A program made the translations under genes and the position numbers. A stretch of 64,000 nt of DNA from contig NC_088316.1 in NCBI RefSeq assembly GCF_910592395.1, forward strand, positions 16,306,001 through 16,370,000, given 5' to 3'. Within the stretch, counting starts at the first letter, position 1, and every line of letters begins with the position of its first letter. This document shows, in pieces, positions 37,901-52,500 of this stretch. The stretch comes from Lineus longissimus (lineage: Eukaryota; Nemertea; Pilidiophora; Heteronemertea; Lineidae). Under the pieces are notes generated by a model, which was not told the DNA's origin, did no database searches, and saw only the letters and a list, made by a program, of their open reading frames with translations.

Positions 37901-37990
37901 CTTTCGCCATTTGCTCTCGCCATACCGAAACACCCTCCGTGGCTGTTCCTCAACTCTCAGCACGTCTATAATGTCACTAAATTTCTCCAT
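37901..37990 (-). CDS. Candidate first coding exon, 30 codons
   Basis: The ATG at 37990 sits in a good context (CAAAATGG) with an in-frame TGA shortly upstream. It opens 30 codons ending in CGA AAG|GTACGG, a usable donor in phase 0. The peptide is acidic at first, then Arg/Lys-rich (MEKFSDIIDVLRVEE to YGESKWRK) and is not recognised. It may start a minus-strand gene whose next exons are undetected. Confidence 0.35.
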
Positions 37991-40900
37991 TTTGATTGTT
38001 CATCTATTTGATCTGCCTCCATTAGCTAATCAAGTTGCATCACGTTAAGCTGTCAGTTGGCAACAGCCAGTTTCTTACAACGCCTCTTCATCGATCAGCG
38101 TCGAGGCAGATCTTCAAATCAGGGATATCAGATAGAAGAAATCAGCTTCTGCGTCACTGACACTTTTTGCCTAAGAAAATACGTCCGTAACGGTGCACAT
38201 TTACAAGAAAATGCTAGAAGAAATGATTGGAAGGGTCACTGTGCATAGATGCCTGTAGCGAAAATCAACAATGTCTGACCAGGGTTACTTGTAAGTTAGA
38301 ACGGTACGGTATCAAAGATATGTATCCATAAAATCCTCAACATTGCAGAATTAACATGCATAGTTATTGCAGACTAGAAATATCGTATGACGAATGTGAC
38401 ATTCTCAGCAAGCCAATGCAATGGACTGGCATCATACTAAGCCTCAAACAATAGAAGTACATGTCGCATTAAACATGATGGGATTTATAGGCCTATAGGA
38501 CATCTGGTCTGTATTAAATGCAGCTCATCAGGTGGTCTGAACGGGCGTATCCCAAAGACATGTTGAGAAAAATATTCCATTGTTTTTGAAGAATTTTTTT
38601 CCGTCAGACTTGTAGTGGTTGTGGGACCTGGACCTGGCTAACCTATACCCCAACCAGGAAGTCGGAGCGCATAGAACACGCCCTCTATCAATTCTCATTA
38701 GAGGTGGTTACTATACCACATTCAACTGATGAGACACAGTCAGTGCTTGGTTGCCAAGGCGATTAGGAGATGTCGTGGCAATCGACAACGACAAGATAGT
38801 ACTTCCTCAAGTTGTATTGGTTGACGCATTTACTCCTGATCGCAATCAAGTGATTTAGAAACATTCTGGTTATCAAATATGAAGGACGCCGATACGTTTT
38901 GTTAGCTGAAACAAATGACCTTGTCAAACCAAGGATAGCCTTCATCTTCGTCTCATTCGAAAGACAAAGCAACTGACGGGTGAATGTTTTCCTAAAGTAT
39001 GCAAATCTGAAACATCTTTTTTCATCTGGTCTAAAACCCATTTCGACAGGAATTCACCAGTGCAGTGTATAGCGGGTTAAAAAAAAACGAGCCTCACTCG
39101 GACTGAGAGGGGTCGGGTCAGGGTTTCGACTAGCCGCTGCATTAAATAGAACCGGATGTCCCAAACGCACCCTACTTAGGGTGTTGGACATCGACACATC
39201 ACCAATAAATTTAATTATAGGGCCATGCAAAATCTTTTCAAAGCAAAACTCAATACTGTAAGCCTTGGTGATTCTTTAAGCCCTCCTACACAGCCCTTCA
39301 TGTATTTATCCGACTGCCAATTTCTATATTTGCGCATTTAAATCCTGGCAACAGGAACAAGGTAGTGTTCTCAAAGGTGATATTCTCAGCAAAGTCAAGA
39401 GCAATCTAGACAAAGTGGACGGATTACTAGGCTGCAATACTAAAGAAGCGCCTATTTTTATCGTGAGAGCAGATAAAAAATATTGTAGATTGATTATTAA
39501 TGTTGTATATATCGTAAGTTGGGATCTCGGAACTTGTATCAAGGGCAAGGTTATTATTTCATGTACCAATAACCTCTGACATTTAGTTGGTACCAGCTAC
39601 TTCTCTCATTTGATTATGACATACTGCAGGGCGTAGGTTTTTACAGGACAGTTATTTGGACATGTAAATCACGAAATGTCTTCCTTGGAGGTCAACGTGA
39701 TCATGATGATTACTGCTGGTAATGGGCATGTACGTTGTCTACAGGTATGCAAGCATCGTACAGCGACAAGCCCGTCCTCTTCAGCTATCGGTGTAAGATC
39801 TAGGCTTGCAATGTGATATAGGCGGCCATTACGATATCGGCTGTCAGCTTTTAGGTTGTGTTCCTGCTGTAATCGAAATCTCGGCCAATGGGCAGGCCCA
39901 AAGGGCAGAGAACCAGCATATGTTTTTATGACCCAAAGAACTCCACCTACTAGATGAGACAAGCTGCCAGATCAGACAGTTTCACTGCCTAGTGGAATCT
40001 TCTGATGGTAGAGGAATATGATAATACCAAGATAGCACAGTTTCCTTCAAAACCGCTGGAGGAGAATCAGTGGGTGACACATTATCAGGAACCTTACCTA
40101 CATGGCGATCGTGTTAATTTTACGCACGTTAACATATGTACTCTGGTGAAGGACCAATACTATTGAACATAAACTCGGTTCATTTTTGCTGCCCACGTTC
40201 AAGTCTTTCTCTTGGTAAATGTTCTTATCTCTGATAGGACTTCTAAAATCATTGTAACAAGAAGGGTGGCTGATTACTGTGCTGTGATTATGGAAAAAAA
40301 ACTGCTTCAAGTCAAAATGAATTGGTAATCATTTCTGTCGTACACAAACCACAGAATATTATCTCAAATGACATAGTGATAACAAGCAGTTTTCGCAATC
40401 ACTACGAATGACAAAGTGTCATCCTTCAAGTCTCGTGCTCATTCATTTTAACGCAACACACGTTAATCACAAACTAGTAGGAGTCATTATTGTTTTGAAG
40501 AAAGTCGTTTTTTATTAAGTGGATGATTCGTGCTTCGTCGTTTGTAGATGTTTGTATTAAGGGTTGCGAAACCAGTTCATTCTTACCTCTTATACAAAAC
40601 GAAAATTGGTTTCAAAATGATAAAATGGGAACATAGTAATAAAAATGTGTTTGTTGGAATGTAACATTTTTGATCTAGCGTGGGTTGATATTTCATTTCA
40701 GAGTATATCCGTAGTTGCAAAGCATATTCTGTTTGTCACTATAATGTACCACTATGTGACAATAGAGCTGACCTAAATTAAAATTGGGTAACCTAAGACT
40801 GAACCATGTCGGGGGTGGCGACGTGTAGGTGCTCCGCCGACTGTTTTGAACTAAGCGGTCAAACCGAGGAGTATCGTGCTAATTCATTTGAAAGGTAAAA

Positions 40901-41734
40901 TCTAAACAGCCAAATTAATGGCATAGAAATGGAAGTTCTTCATATTATTCCGTCATGCTTCTTGATACTTTAAGTCATTCCATTGACGTCATACCCACTT
41001 CCTGCGCGCGTGACCATGCATTATGGGAATGGCAATGTCAATTGTCATTTGAAATTGCTCGTTTCAGTTGTTGGGGCTCTGAAATTTTCAAGACGTGGGC
41101 ATTTGTAAAATGCGTTGTAGATACTACTATGGAAATAAACACACACACAGTAAAGGAAGGTTTAAAAAAAGTTATTCGGTTATAATTTCAAATTGTCCTT
41201 CTTTTACCCCTCTCCTTAACCTCAACTAAATACATACACGTATACAAATGGGTAAATGAAATACGCTTTAGAAAATCGAATGCTAGTCTAATTCGATTCT
41301 AATTTCTTTGAACACGCAGAAGGAACAGCGCGAGGTACATCACGCCATACATCATTGCCTAACAGTATCGCCTTAATCAAACGATCGCCATAAATTTTTT
41401 TAAACATAAGAAATTTTTAGCGTTTATTGTTGTTATGTTATGAGTTGTTTTTTTCAATTCGCGAAATCGATGTCTGCGTCGGATAAAAACACTTGGATAA
41501 CTAGCGTGGAAATTATAAAAACCTGGTGGTAGTCATTAAATGATCGAATTCATTGTTCTGCACCTCCCATTGCCTAACGATCTGCTTCAATATGTAAAAT
41601 GTCATGATTATCAGAGATCACATGCTTACTACGGTTCGTAGCACACTGTGCATTTTCTTCCAGCGAAATGGATGATTTTTGTATCATCTGCTCTTCTCCT
41701 TGTTTTATTCTAAAAACATGTGCTAGTTGTGAAG

Positions 41735-41757
41735 CCCCCCCCCCCCCCCACACACAC
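41735..41757. repeat. Poly-C (15) followed by CA microsatellite
   Basis: Fifteen C residues at 41735-41749 run into a short (AC)n stretch. Confidence 0.85.
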
Positions 41758-42338
41758 ATAAACACCGCTAGGACGCACGAGAGGTAAACGACAGCTCCAC
41801 CCAAGCGGCATTAGGTGCGATAACCAATGCTGACAGAGAGGTATCACTTTCTGTTTCAAAACACCTACAACAAAACAACGAAAGGTGATTTCGATTACTT
41901 TCTTACTGCTTCCTTATTTTTTGTCAACAAAAAGGAGACACATTACTGCTGCCAAAAGGAGACACATTACATTGCCGACTGGAAACCTTAGTACATTGTC
42001 ACCATGATGTTTTTCCGACATACATGACATATATACCTGTACATCATTAATGCCTGGCAAAGTGCCGCTTTTTCTGACTTCCACTCCTTAGTCTAAAAAA
42101 CACCTCACTTTGTAACGCAACTCTATTATCATTGAATATCAAACATGACATTTGCAATATGAGAATGTGTTGAGCTGAGAGGAGGCATATGTTAACAGAT
42201 TCTGTCGCACAATACGGCGTTAACCGTTACTTATTGTGCCTCACTAAGGTCGATTACAACCCGAGTGATGATCAGATATCTTCGTGGCTGATAGAAAGTC
42301 TAAATCACCATTACACCCTTGCAAGTGGGGAAACACCA

Positions 42339-42348
42339 GGGGGGGGGG
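42339..42348. repeat. Poly-G tract (10 G)
   Basis: Ten consecutive G residues; a simple-sequence tract. Confidence 0.85.
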
Positions 42349-43810
42349 ACTGCCTAAGCCGCATCTGAGTATTTGTCAAACTGCTTAAGTCATCTAGACC
42401 CGTTATGTTACACCAGTAAGACATATCATCAATTAAATTGTCATGCTTAAACATGTTATTCTTAGTTAGCTGCAAAATAAATATGAAATAGTTGAGAAAT
42501 GAAGTTTTTTCCATTTTTCTTAAAAGTAGAAAATATGACTTAGGCAATTATTTTATGAGGGTGACGTCAGGTAAAAACGGCATTAACCAGCCCAAGACCA
42601 CAACGGAACGCAGTTTACAACCAAACGACAACAGCAACACTGACCTGATACGTTGTCGTGGTAACAACCGACGTCGTTGATGTTTTCCTCTTCTCCTCGT
42701 TATCAAAGGAAGTGTTCATTGAGCTAAGCGAGTAGAAGGAGCAAGCGGAATATTCACTACAGTTTGACTTCTTTCGACCAGCCACACTGATCCTCGACCC
42801 GACACGACATATTCCCGACATTGTGTCAATTTTCGTCTCAAATGTCAAATTCAAAAGAGAAAAGGTATCAAGAACATTTTCTCATTTCGATAAATAAATT
42901 TTGTTTCCTCTGAAGTTCCTCTGAAGATCACATAAGCACTAAGACTAGCACAACAATCCTCGATGCGACGCGGCATCAAGTGATAAATTACCGGCATGTT
43001 GTCAGTTTTTGTTCATGATCGGTCAGCGTTCCTCAAGTAAACGTTAAGTTTCAGAAGTCAACCTGAAATGTACGTCCAGACAAAACCGTGGAAAACGGCG
43101 ACTGAACCACAGCACTTAGAATTTGGCGCTGTCTTTAAACAACGCTTGGGAGGAAAAGTGCCAGCCACAGTACAGCATAATGTCTCCTGATCGGTTCCTC
43201 ATTTTGAGTCTACCACAAAACACAAATTTGTGCGATGTATTTAGATATTTTCCTGCCCCATTTAAAAGACACACGAAGTTCGATTGTTGCTAAAAACAGT
43301 CTTATACAACAATCCGCGAGTTATTTTCTACATCGCATTCTAAAAGTTCAAGTTCAAATTTAAATTTGCACCCATGGTCATCAAGAACTGTACTTTGTAA
43401 ACTAATCCGACTTGTTTCACAATTCTAACGTTTTCTGGCAACACTCCCCTGCTCAACTTTGGCAACGTATATTTCACATCCAAGCATACGCTCTTAAGAA
43501 TATTCCATTTCTTCCGCATTTTTCTGATTATTGTATCTCTATGCAGGTTCCATCAAATGTTGACAAGTTCTTTGTGCAAACCCATCATTTCAGATTTTTA
43601 AAACACTGGACGAAAATAAAGCGCATTCTATCGTAAAAATTATTGAATTTTCTATCCATGCCACCATATATCGATATTTCCAATACACAGTTCATAACGA
43701 TCTTTCACGGACATCAATTTTGGATGATGTTAAATGGCTCCCTCAAAAGTGCTTAACCTTTTAAAGATGATAGCTTAAAACCGATTTTTATTTTTGTTGG
43801 GTTCTACTGC

Positions 43811-43830
43811 TGTTGTTGTTGTTGTTGTTT
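43811..43830. repeat. TGT trinucleotide microsatellite
   Basis: About six TGT units in a row, not within a supported ORF. Confidence 0.8.
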
Positions 43831-45620
43831 TTGATAACTTCACATCATTACACTTTATCGATTCAACCCACTGAATTGATTGTACCTGATACATACTACA
43901 TGCGAGAACAATTGCGACTGAGGAAGTAATCGATAAGATAAATGCGGGGGACAGACATGCTCCGATGGTTACCCGATGATTATATTACTACTATGACGGC
44001 AGATCAAAGTGATCGGGTCGAGCGAGATGTAACCTAATTCATGAGAGACGAAAATGACAGGGGTGGACGGTTTGAACCGAAAGGAATAAAAGATGGTTTC
44101 CAATTGTTTCGATGCGTTGACTCAGAGTCCTCAGAAAAAAGGCTCATTGACCTAATTGCTAACACTTCTCGCTACCACACCAGTGAGCACAAGAACGATC
44201 CTGGGTCACCTATCTCTTCTTTTGCTCGCTCATCTGCGGGAAAATCTCAAATATGAATAACATGCTATGGTAAGTGAATAAATGATGAATTGTAACGAAT
44301 GCCCTACGCTTGGGAATTCAACTTTTAAGCTGATGGATCGAAATCATATGCCGAACGTGAACAATCAAACTAACACCACTCCATGCTCTCTTCTCTCCGT
44401 ATTCTATATAATCATGCTAATCAATGCTATGTTCGACTTTTGCAAAATAAAAGAGTCCTATGAATGCAAAACCGAACACTGAAATATTCCAATAGATACG
44501 CTGCTTCAAATTGGGGATAACTGATATTGTGAAGAATTCGTTCAATAATTATCCCTATTGATGGAGCCAACTACCCTTGGGGGATGCAAGACGCGTTGAA
44601 TAGACACCACGGAGCAAGACGACGAAGGTACAAGACGTTGGCGTTGCTAACCACGCCTTGACTCAGAATCAGTGGAATCAATGGAATACCTAGCGAATAT
44701 TGATAATGAAATTGTCCATGGAACATGTGTTCAACTTGTGCTGTGTCGACAACGAAGGGAGATGCTACAATAGTGGTGAAATTTGGTTGAAAAAAACGGG
44801 TGATATGTGATGCAGCCTTATCAGAGACATCTACCAATAAAAAAGTGGTAACTCTGGCTACAACCACAGGCTTCAAAATGGTAAAAACAGATTTCCAAGA
44901 TGGTCACTGAATGCACAGGTACCATTGTCAAAATTGTATAAGCAAAATAGTTTCCATCTTTCATCGTTCTTACACCATGTGCTAGATAAGAACACCGTGA
45001 TCCACATCCATATATAGCCTGGGTCTTGGGTGTTCGACACAATAATGTGTCAACAGGGAATGCTACACACGTGCCACAATCAGCAGCCTTGTTACAGATC
45101 CATTGTACATAGTATCATATTCTCATATTCATCGGGTCATCATTGCTTTGGCGATGTTAGCCGAAAGGGACCGAGTGCGGTGATCGGTAGGAGCGAGATG
45201 TGAGTTGTGGTATTGAATTGTTGATTAATCAGTCATATGGAAATGCAGGATACACTCAGGATGTAAGACGAGAATGGCGATCACAAATAAACAAGGTGAT
45301 GTTGATATGACCTAACACGACAACTAACGGTTACCTATAGCGAAATTAGTTAGGTTGCTATGGGCTAGAACGCAGAAATTGCATGAAACCCTACATGAAA
45401 GAAAAAAAACCATTACGAAATCACCCGTGGCAAATCGTGACCAAACAAAGCTCCGAAGATCAATGTAGAGAATAGTCTATATAAGTGACACCAAGCATGC
45501 TTGCCCATTCCAATTTTTATATCCCAGAGATTTACATAATGAATCACCAACATAGCCATTAACTTCCTGACTGATCGTTCTATTACTCAGGACTAACGAA
45601 CCGAATGATAGACGAAAAAT

Positions 45621-45941
45621 TGATTAATCAGATATGCTCGAGAAAAGAGCAACATCGAGTAAAAATAAAACGACTAAAGAATCTGCTATCCACCTGTTAT
45701 CCACGATATCACAGCATGTACGATGTATATATCCACGATAGTGAGAACGTTATCCTAAAGTACCCGAGTTGGTGCAAAAAGTAATTAATCAGATTAGCTC
45801 GTGAAAAGAACATCATCAAGTAAAAATAAAATTGACCAAAGAATCTGCTTTCCATCTGACATCCACGCGATCACTGTATGTATCGAGTATGTATCAACGA
45901 TCGAGGCATCGGTATATCCTTTTAAAACCAAGTTGGTATCG
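45621..45941. repeat. Diverged tandem duplication, unit about 161-164 bp
   Basis: Two head-to-tail copies, about 45621-45775 and 45782-45941. They share ATTAATCAGAT, CTCG-GAAAAGA, AGTAAAAATAAA, AAAGAATCTGCT, ATCCACG and AGTTGGT in the same order, with the offset drifting from 161 to 164 through small indels. Many substitutions separate them, so the duplication is old. No coding potential is shared. Confidence 0.8.
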
Positions 45942-48900
45942 GTCGTACCGTCTTGACGCTCTGTTGGCTTTAGCTCTGTAGAGGTTTGGGCGACAGACTT
46001 GAGGTAAATCAGAAGCTGACATCGTCGTGCAAGCAAAACTGTTTGCCTCTATAATCGATGCCATGATTGTAACGGGATCTTTTTGAATTTACCTCAATCA
46101 ATCAATTACTTTTCGCTTATAAAGGCAGGGTAAATCACAATACCACAAACGTTCATGAAAACAACTGCTTATACTAAGTCACCTTCACACAAAATACATT
46201 ATGCTTTTTCAATTAACGATTAAAGGTCGAAAATTTCGAAACACACTGTCATGCGAAACGTCACACTGCATATGACCGGTGGTTTCATCTTTGCGTGCGG
46301 CTGCATTCAAACTCACTCATAAACACACTTGACTGCGACTCATCTTTCTATAAGCTATCACCATACATCACGACAGACAAAATTGAGTATGCATGTGACC
46401 AGTAGCTGTGCATCCAACCTAGCTAAGTTATGAGAACGGAAGTGACAGTGAAACCACGGAACTCGATCTTGACCGGAACCAATCCAAAGCAATCACGGCT
46501 GGTTAGATCCATGAAGGTTACGCTGTTTGGCTTTATGGTTGTTTATCAAGCTATAGGTCATCTTGAAAGTATAGCTTTTCCACCACACCGGTGACACCTT
46601 GGTTGTACATGGCAAATGTACGATTGTTTTGATGTTTAATACCACTATACGTCGAGCTGAACCGTAGCTCTACAAGTCAGATACGCATATTGTGGTTCTG
46701 TTGGCTCCACTACACCGAGAAATTAGATCAAATAATTATACAACGTTCATTGCTAGAAGCTAGCAGATGGCCATTTACGCAAAAGCAGAGCTCAGGGTTC
46801 AAAGCTTCGATCTGACCTGCTGCAAAAGGTGTAGCCGAAGACAGCAGGCAGAAAAGGCAACGACGAACAGAAACACTATATCTTAATGGGCATGAAACTT
46901 GCAAATGGTAGCTTTGTTATACATGAATGTACCAAAATGACTGAACTGTAACACTCAAATTATGCTGGATAACATCCATGACACGGGCACAGCTAAATGC
47001 GTGTATCCTCAATTTAGAGCAACGATTTACTTCTGGCAAAATCACTGAATACAAATTACGTATTTTTTGGCAGAAAGGTGTTTGATATTATACTCATGGT
47101 ACACTGTACATCACGTGCTTGGTATTGAAGCTCATATAATGAACTTTTAAAGGTATACCTTATCGTACACGTCCGATTCTGTCACATTAAAATCAACCAC
47201 AATAAATCAGACTACATTCGTTAAGTAGACTGTTTCTGACCATGCTATCTCATCAACATTGGCCATATGGTAGGGGACAGAAGGCTATTTACCAGGTCCA
47301 TTACCAGCCGACTGGGGCACTTTAACTCAGACGAGAAGCTATCTCTCTTTGACATGTTTGATAACGGGTTGGTACTGATGTCCATATGTTCAGGGGGAAA
47401 AGCTTGCTTATTCAGCTGTGGCTCCTCCGCTCCCTAAATGCTTAATTGAATGGGGCTACGTCCGGTGAAAACGACGACAGGACACAATCCCCCTCCCTCA
47501 AAAGTGTAAAAACTTTCTTCACGTCGCTATCTCCTGTTACTTCAATCATTGTTGTTTACAGATAATTCACTCGACGTGATATTTTTAAAGCAGGCCTGGA
47601 CTGTCTACACCAGCTGTCGCCCACAGGGACGCTTTTAGACAATCCTTCTTTCCCGTCGAAGCCAGGTAATCTTTTGAGATAGCTCAAAGCAGCTTACAAA
47701 GGTTTATGCAAACCTCGAATGTACAAAAAATACAGAATTTGATATTTACTTATTGTGGATTTCGGTTCTCAATGTTGACAGTTGATATTTAAATGCTTTT
47801 GAAAAGCAAGTGTGAAAATATTGGTAAATGACGCACTTTGAGGGAGACGCACCTCCGGATGTGGATGTTAGTGAGAAAAAAATACTTGGATCTCGGAAGG
47901 ATAGACTTGCAACAAAACATCAGCCAAAAACAAACCCTTATTCACGAATTTAGACATGACAGTTACATTTCATATCTGAGCCTCATTTCAAACTACGATT
48001 TTCTATGTACAGAGAATAGCAACAGCAACATGTTCTATAGATTGGAGGGTACATATCGTGGTCAAAGTGATGTGACATCATCAACGTCAACATCACAGGA
48101 CAAATCAAATTCAAAATTTAGTCTGTGAAGAGGAGACGGAGAGTGTGATGAACAAGATACCAATAAAGGAGTTGTGGATTTTGTCAGTGCCAAGTAAGGA
48201 CCAACATCGATACTACCAACGCTTCACAAGAGACATATGACTATTTGACAGGAGAACCAGATAATGCTTTGAAGTCACACTGTCAATTATCTATGATTGT
48301 AAGCTATCGTTGGCAATATAAGACTTTGATGAGCAATGGTATGAGTGGGGGAACTTGATGGGTTGTCATACGTTGCCTATTATTGCTCCAACGGAATGTC
48401 GCGATGCTGTCAATAAATGTCACTAATCATTGAACAGCCGCAAAGTTTTCAATAATGAATAAGCTGGACAGAGTCTGGTCTGATCAACCTAATTATCATA
48501 ACTTCTCAGAAAATTTCACCGTACCGTTATCTTACAATCACAGATCTATTTTGTATTGGACACGTCTGGCCCAACTTCTTAAGTTGATCTATGATTACGA
48601 TTACACCAGTGGAGTGGCCGTTTCTTTCTCTTTAGCAGTTTATCGACGACACGAGTTATTTGACAGAATATTTTCTTTGTTCAAAGAAACCACCCAGATC
48701 TCACCATGCTCAGTTTATAAGGAGCAGGTGGCCTTTGTGCCCCTTCTCAATTACTATCATAGTATTCATATCTATAGTATAGGAAAAGTACAACCTGACC
48801 TCGACGTGTTGATATAACTATTTAGAATGATAAACACGTATTAACAACGAATTGAAATGCAACAAACCGACAGCAGACCACATCAATCACTTTGATTACA

Positions 48901-49459
48901 GGCAAGAGCAGTGTGAGAGACTTTGTTACAATTATGACCCAACTAATAAAAACCTCAATTTGAAAGGTACAAAACTTTCTTTCAAAATACGAAGGAAAGC
49001 GACATAGGAAAGATATCTGCGCTAAGGACAACTACTGTGCATGAGGATGATCTTCACTAAAAAGCACTTTTGCCTGAATGACAGAAAGAAAGTAGCCATT
49101 TCTCAGGACAGATGTCGAAGGGAAAGAAAATTGTGACCACAGAACAATCCATCGATTGACCAAAGTAACACACTTGTGAAATTTTCAACGTAAGTATTCC
49201 GTTATGTCCGTCCTTCTCAAATGAAACGAGAAAGTATAATCAACGAGAACATATCTCGAAAGCCCTACTTCTGGACTTCTAGCCGAAATCCAACGGTCAC
49301 ACTGCCCGATGCGAAGTAAATCCCGAAATAGTCTCGCTGTCTTTCGTATCACGATCATCAATTTGTTGCGTGACTCGTCCAAAATTGTTGCTAATGTTCC
49401 AGAAACGATTACCAAAAACGCATTTCAATGCATCATTGCCGATCACGAACGCGTCAGTT
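45942..49459. other. Intergenic, nothing confirmed
   Basis: Frames at 47838-48128 and 48455-48817 (plus, 96 and 120 codons) have no recognisable features. Nothing else noted. Confidence 0.45.
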
Positions 49460-49528
49460 ATGGCAACATCAATGGCTCTGAGAATAGTACTCCTGATTGT
49501 TGGTGTATGTATATATAGTATCAATGAG
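49460..49528 (+). CDS. Possible signal-peptide first exon
   Basis: From an ATG at 49460, 23 codons encode a textbook signal-like peptide (MATSMALRIVLLIVGVCIYS then INE) and end at AAT GAG|GTAGGT, a plausible donor in phase 0. No following exon was found on the plus strand, and the frame is also open upstream and downstream. This is a suggestion only. Confidence 0.2.
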
Positions 49529-52500
49529 GTAGGTAGCGTGTGCAACGGGGGAAGGACACACTCCTCCCCCGAGATGCTACTTCACACTCCACTTATGGCT
49601 ATGTGTCTTCAGGTTTTGAAAAAATGGGGAGTAGAAAAGTATGGCGATATTATAGGCAAAATCATGACCTCGGCTATATACCTCTCACCTGTTCAGAAGC
49701 ACTGATTGCCTCCATAACAGAAGTAATATAAGCCTCGGATTTCTCAATATTGAGATGCAAAAGAGTTACATGTACTTACCTGAAAATAAGAAACGGAAAT
49801 AAAATGAAATTAGAAATTCTACATGTGTTACAAAATACTAGTTATTATTGTACAACGAACATCACCATCTTCCGTTTGCCACATCAGATGCTTTTTTCAA
49901 TATCATCTAAAATTGACTCTATTGAAGCTGCGGTATTGCAATTTTAATAGATATCGCTATTTGCTTTGTGGTCTGTTCTGTCTTTGAAATCACGTTTGAA
50001 TTTGCATGCTTTATGTCCACCCTCTTCAAACGTTCGAGTTGTGACCGACAATTGTCATGATATTTTTCTAAAATCTAATTAACGACCGAAAGGAGATATT
50101 TCCCACGCGCAAAGCGACTACTGTGCCAATTGATATGCCATAAACGCGGACAATGTATATTTTCTTTTCTCGGTAAACGTGACTGAAGTAAGGAGAAACT
50201 ATAAGCAACGGAACTATTTCCGAATCGGACAATCGATTTCTTCAGATATGCTCTAAACAAACCTCCTTTCTTGTATCACGACTAAAGAAGAAAATATGAT
50301 TCGTGCTCTTATGTGTAAGTCAGAATAGACATCAAAGTCAACGGAGACGCACTTTCTGATGCTTTGTTTACCAACTAGGGATACGGTTATTGTTGAGCCA
50401 GATCTTGTTTGGTATCCTATCCGGCCAAAATCGACCCTAAAAGGTTTCCTGCAAGTTGTTATGGGCGTTGAAGACTGCTTATCGGTATCTAAGAGAAATG
50501 ACGTTTTCTTGTATATCAAGAGCATATTTCGGAAAACCTAATCCAGCCCACAGCCGCAAAATCAATAAAGGCCATTGATGATAAAAATACTATGAAAACA
50601 GTCCAAAATCGGTCATTTCGATAATTTTTATTTTGGCGGATTAAAGTTATTTCTGAAATCCGGGAATAAAATACGCACGCGAAAACTAGCCAAAAGGGAT
50701 TTTGGTGAAATATTGGTCATTCTTACTGAAATAATCTATTTAAAAGTTACTCTAAACGGGCCAAACTTTGTGCAATTACTTCATATGTCATTAACTGGTG
50801 TAATAGGCCATAAAGCTACACTAAACAGATTTATAATGTAATTTAGGGGAAGAACGTACATCGGAAATTTTCATCAAAAGTGCATATAAACTAGAAGAAA
50901 GTTAATTTAGTCTTGTTACGATCGACTAAGTGACGTCGCCCGTTCATTAGCGTCCGGCCTATCTCACGTCGATTCAATACCAACAACAAGACAGGAACTA
51001 ATTAGACTATGATTAGACTCTAATAAGACAAAAACAACGCCTGCGCAAATATGATACGGCACGCATGCGTGGACGACCGATCACTTCCTATTCAGCAATC
51101 TGGTGTAGCAACACAAGAGTGAAGACCCGGTAGGAATGTATTCCCCGGGTGAGAAAAGTAATCCTAACCGACTACTTGACGGCAAACTCATCCATATGTT
51201 TTGTTAACGGTTTAGGACTAGTGAAGTTCGTTTCCAAGAAACATGTGCCTATTAATTAGGAAATGACGACGATGTTTGATGAGGGTAAACGTTTTTTCCT
51301 TACTTTTTTGATGCGCTACCTAAAACGTCGATTACTGTTGATACTAAAACCTCCGATATGTTTTCTACTTATTTTGAGACTACGATGTTAAATCATTTAT
51401 CAACAAACTTGAGATATAATAGCGACATGCTGCCTACGTACTCACATTTGGATTTTCCCAAACATCGCGAAGTCTTTTATCAAAGCCATATAGTGCTAAA
51501 AACCAATGACATTTAAAATGGCACATGAGTTCATTCAAACCTCTGATATTTCATACCGGAAATAACCTGAACATAGCATGTCGCAGCTACCGGATGTTAA
51601 TCGGGTCAGAGAAGATGTCGTTGAATAGAGACGTCAGTTTTTAGGAAGCTATTTTGGTCTATGAATTGATCAAAGATACAAAATGAATCCTATCGGCGAA
51701 GCTCAAAGTTGTCGTTACGCGGCATATGACAGAGAGGGTAAAGAAAAATTGGAGGAAATGACAAAATACTCGGTGCAGCAACATCTCAACTGATTTCGTG
51801 CGGTCTCAAAGCCAAGCCAATGATAACTGTGTTCCTCTTCTATTATTCGTGTACTTGCACGGCTTCCAAGTAGCAGACCTTGGCAAAGTGCAAGACCTTT
51901 GCCTAAGAATGATCGGTCAGCTTTGTTTCTAATGCCGAACATCTCATTCTCAGCTGTACTTGAAAGACGCCTTAGCCTCTTTTCCTAGTAAATTGTACTA
52001 GTACTACTATCTTTTTCTCAAATCGTCAATCAAGCCAGTGAGATCGAGCAAGATAGGATGCGTCTAGTAGAGTCAGGTGTATCAATCCTACCACCACTCC
52101 ATCTATATCTTCAGTGTTCTGTACACTAGCCTGTTCAATCGCAACTGCCTTTCCTTACCATTTCGTGAGAATTCCTGTATCGCCATCTCTCATCGGCAAG
52201 ATAAAGCGATTCCAATATGCTAAACCACAGGGAAAGGGAATCTGGACGGCTTACAAGCGATAACCAGAGATAGCAGAACGAGTATTCGTTTCACCTCGTA
52301 AACAGAGGCGTCTCTGCCACCTGTGACTGTGCTGCAGCAGATTGCCAATAAAAAGTCAATCTATAATTAATGGAGGCGGACGCATCCAGTCTGACTTCGG
52401 AATCAACTCGTCTCATGCAATGAAGAAAAAACGCCTTAGCAGGTGTTTGATTCGGGGAGGGATCAGGGACCTGGCCTCGGGTAAATGATTGTTTGAGTAG

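Larger units (their letters stand above)
37991..45620. other. Long stretch without confirmed genes
   Basis: No frame exceeds about 101 codons. The most interesting piece is 39753-39866 (minus), which reads like the last strands of an Ig-type domain (see findings). Simple repeats include a 17-bp direct repeat with 24-bp period (41930-41946, 41954-41970), C and G runs, and a TGT microsatellite. Confidence 0.45.

Noticed and set aside
49776-49795. Acceptor-like and donor-like signals side by side on the minus strand (TTATTTTCAG|GTAAGT)
   Set aside because: They abut with no exon between them and no coding frame on either side.
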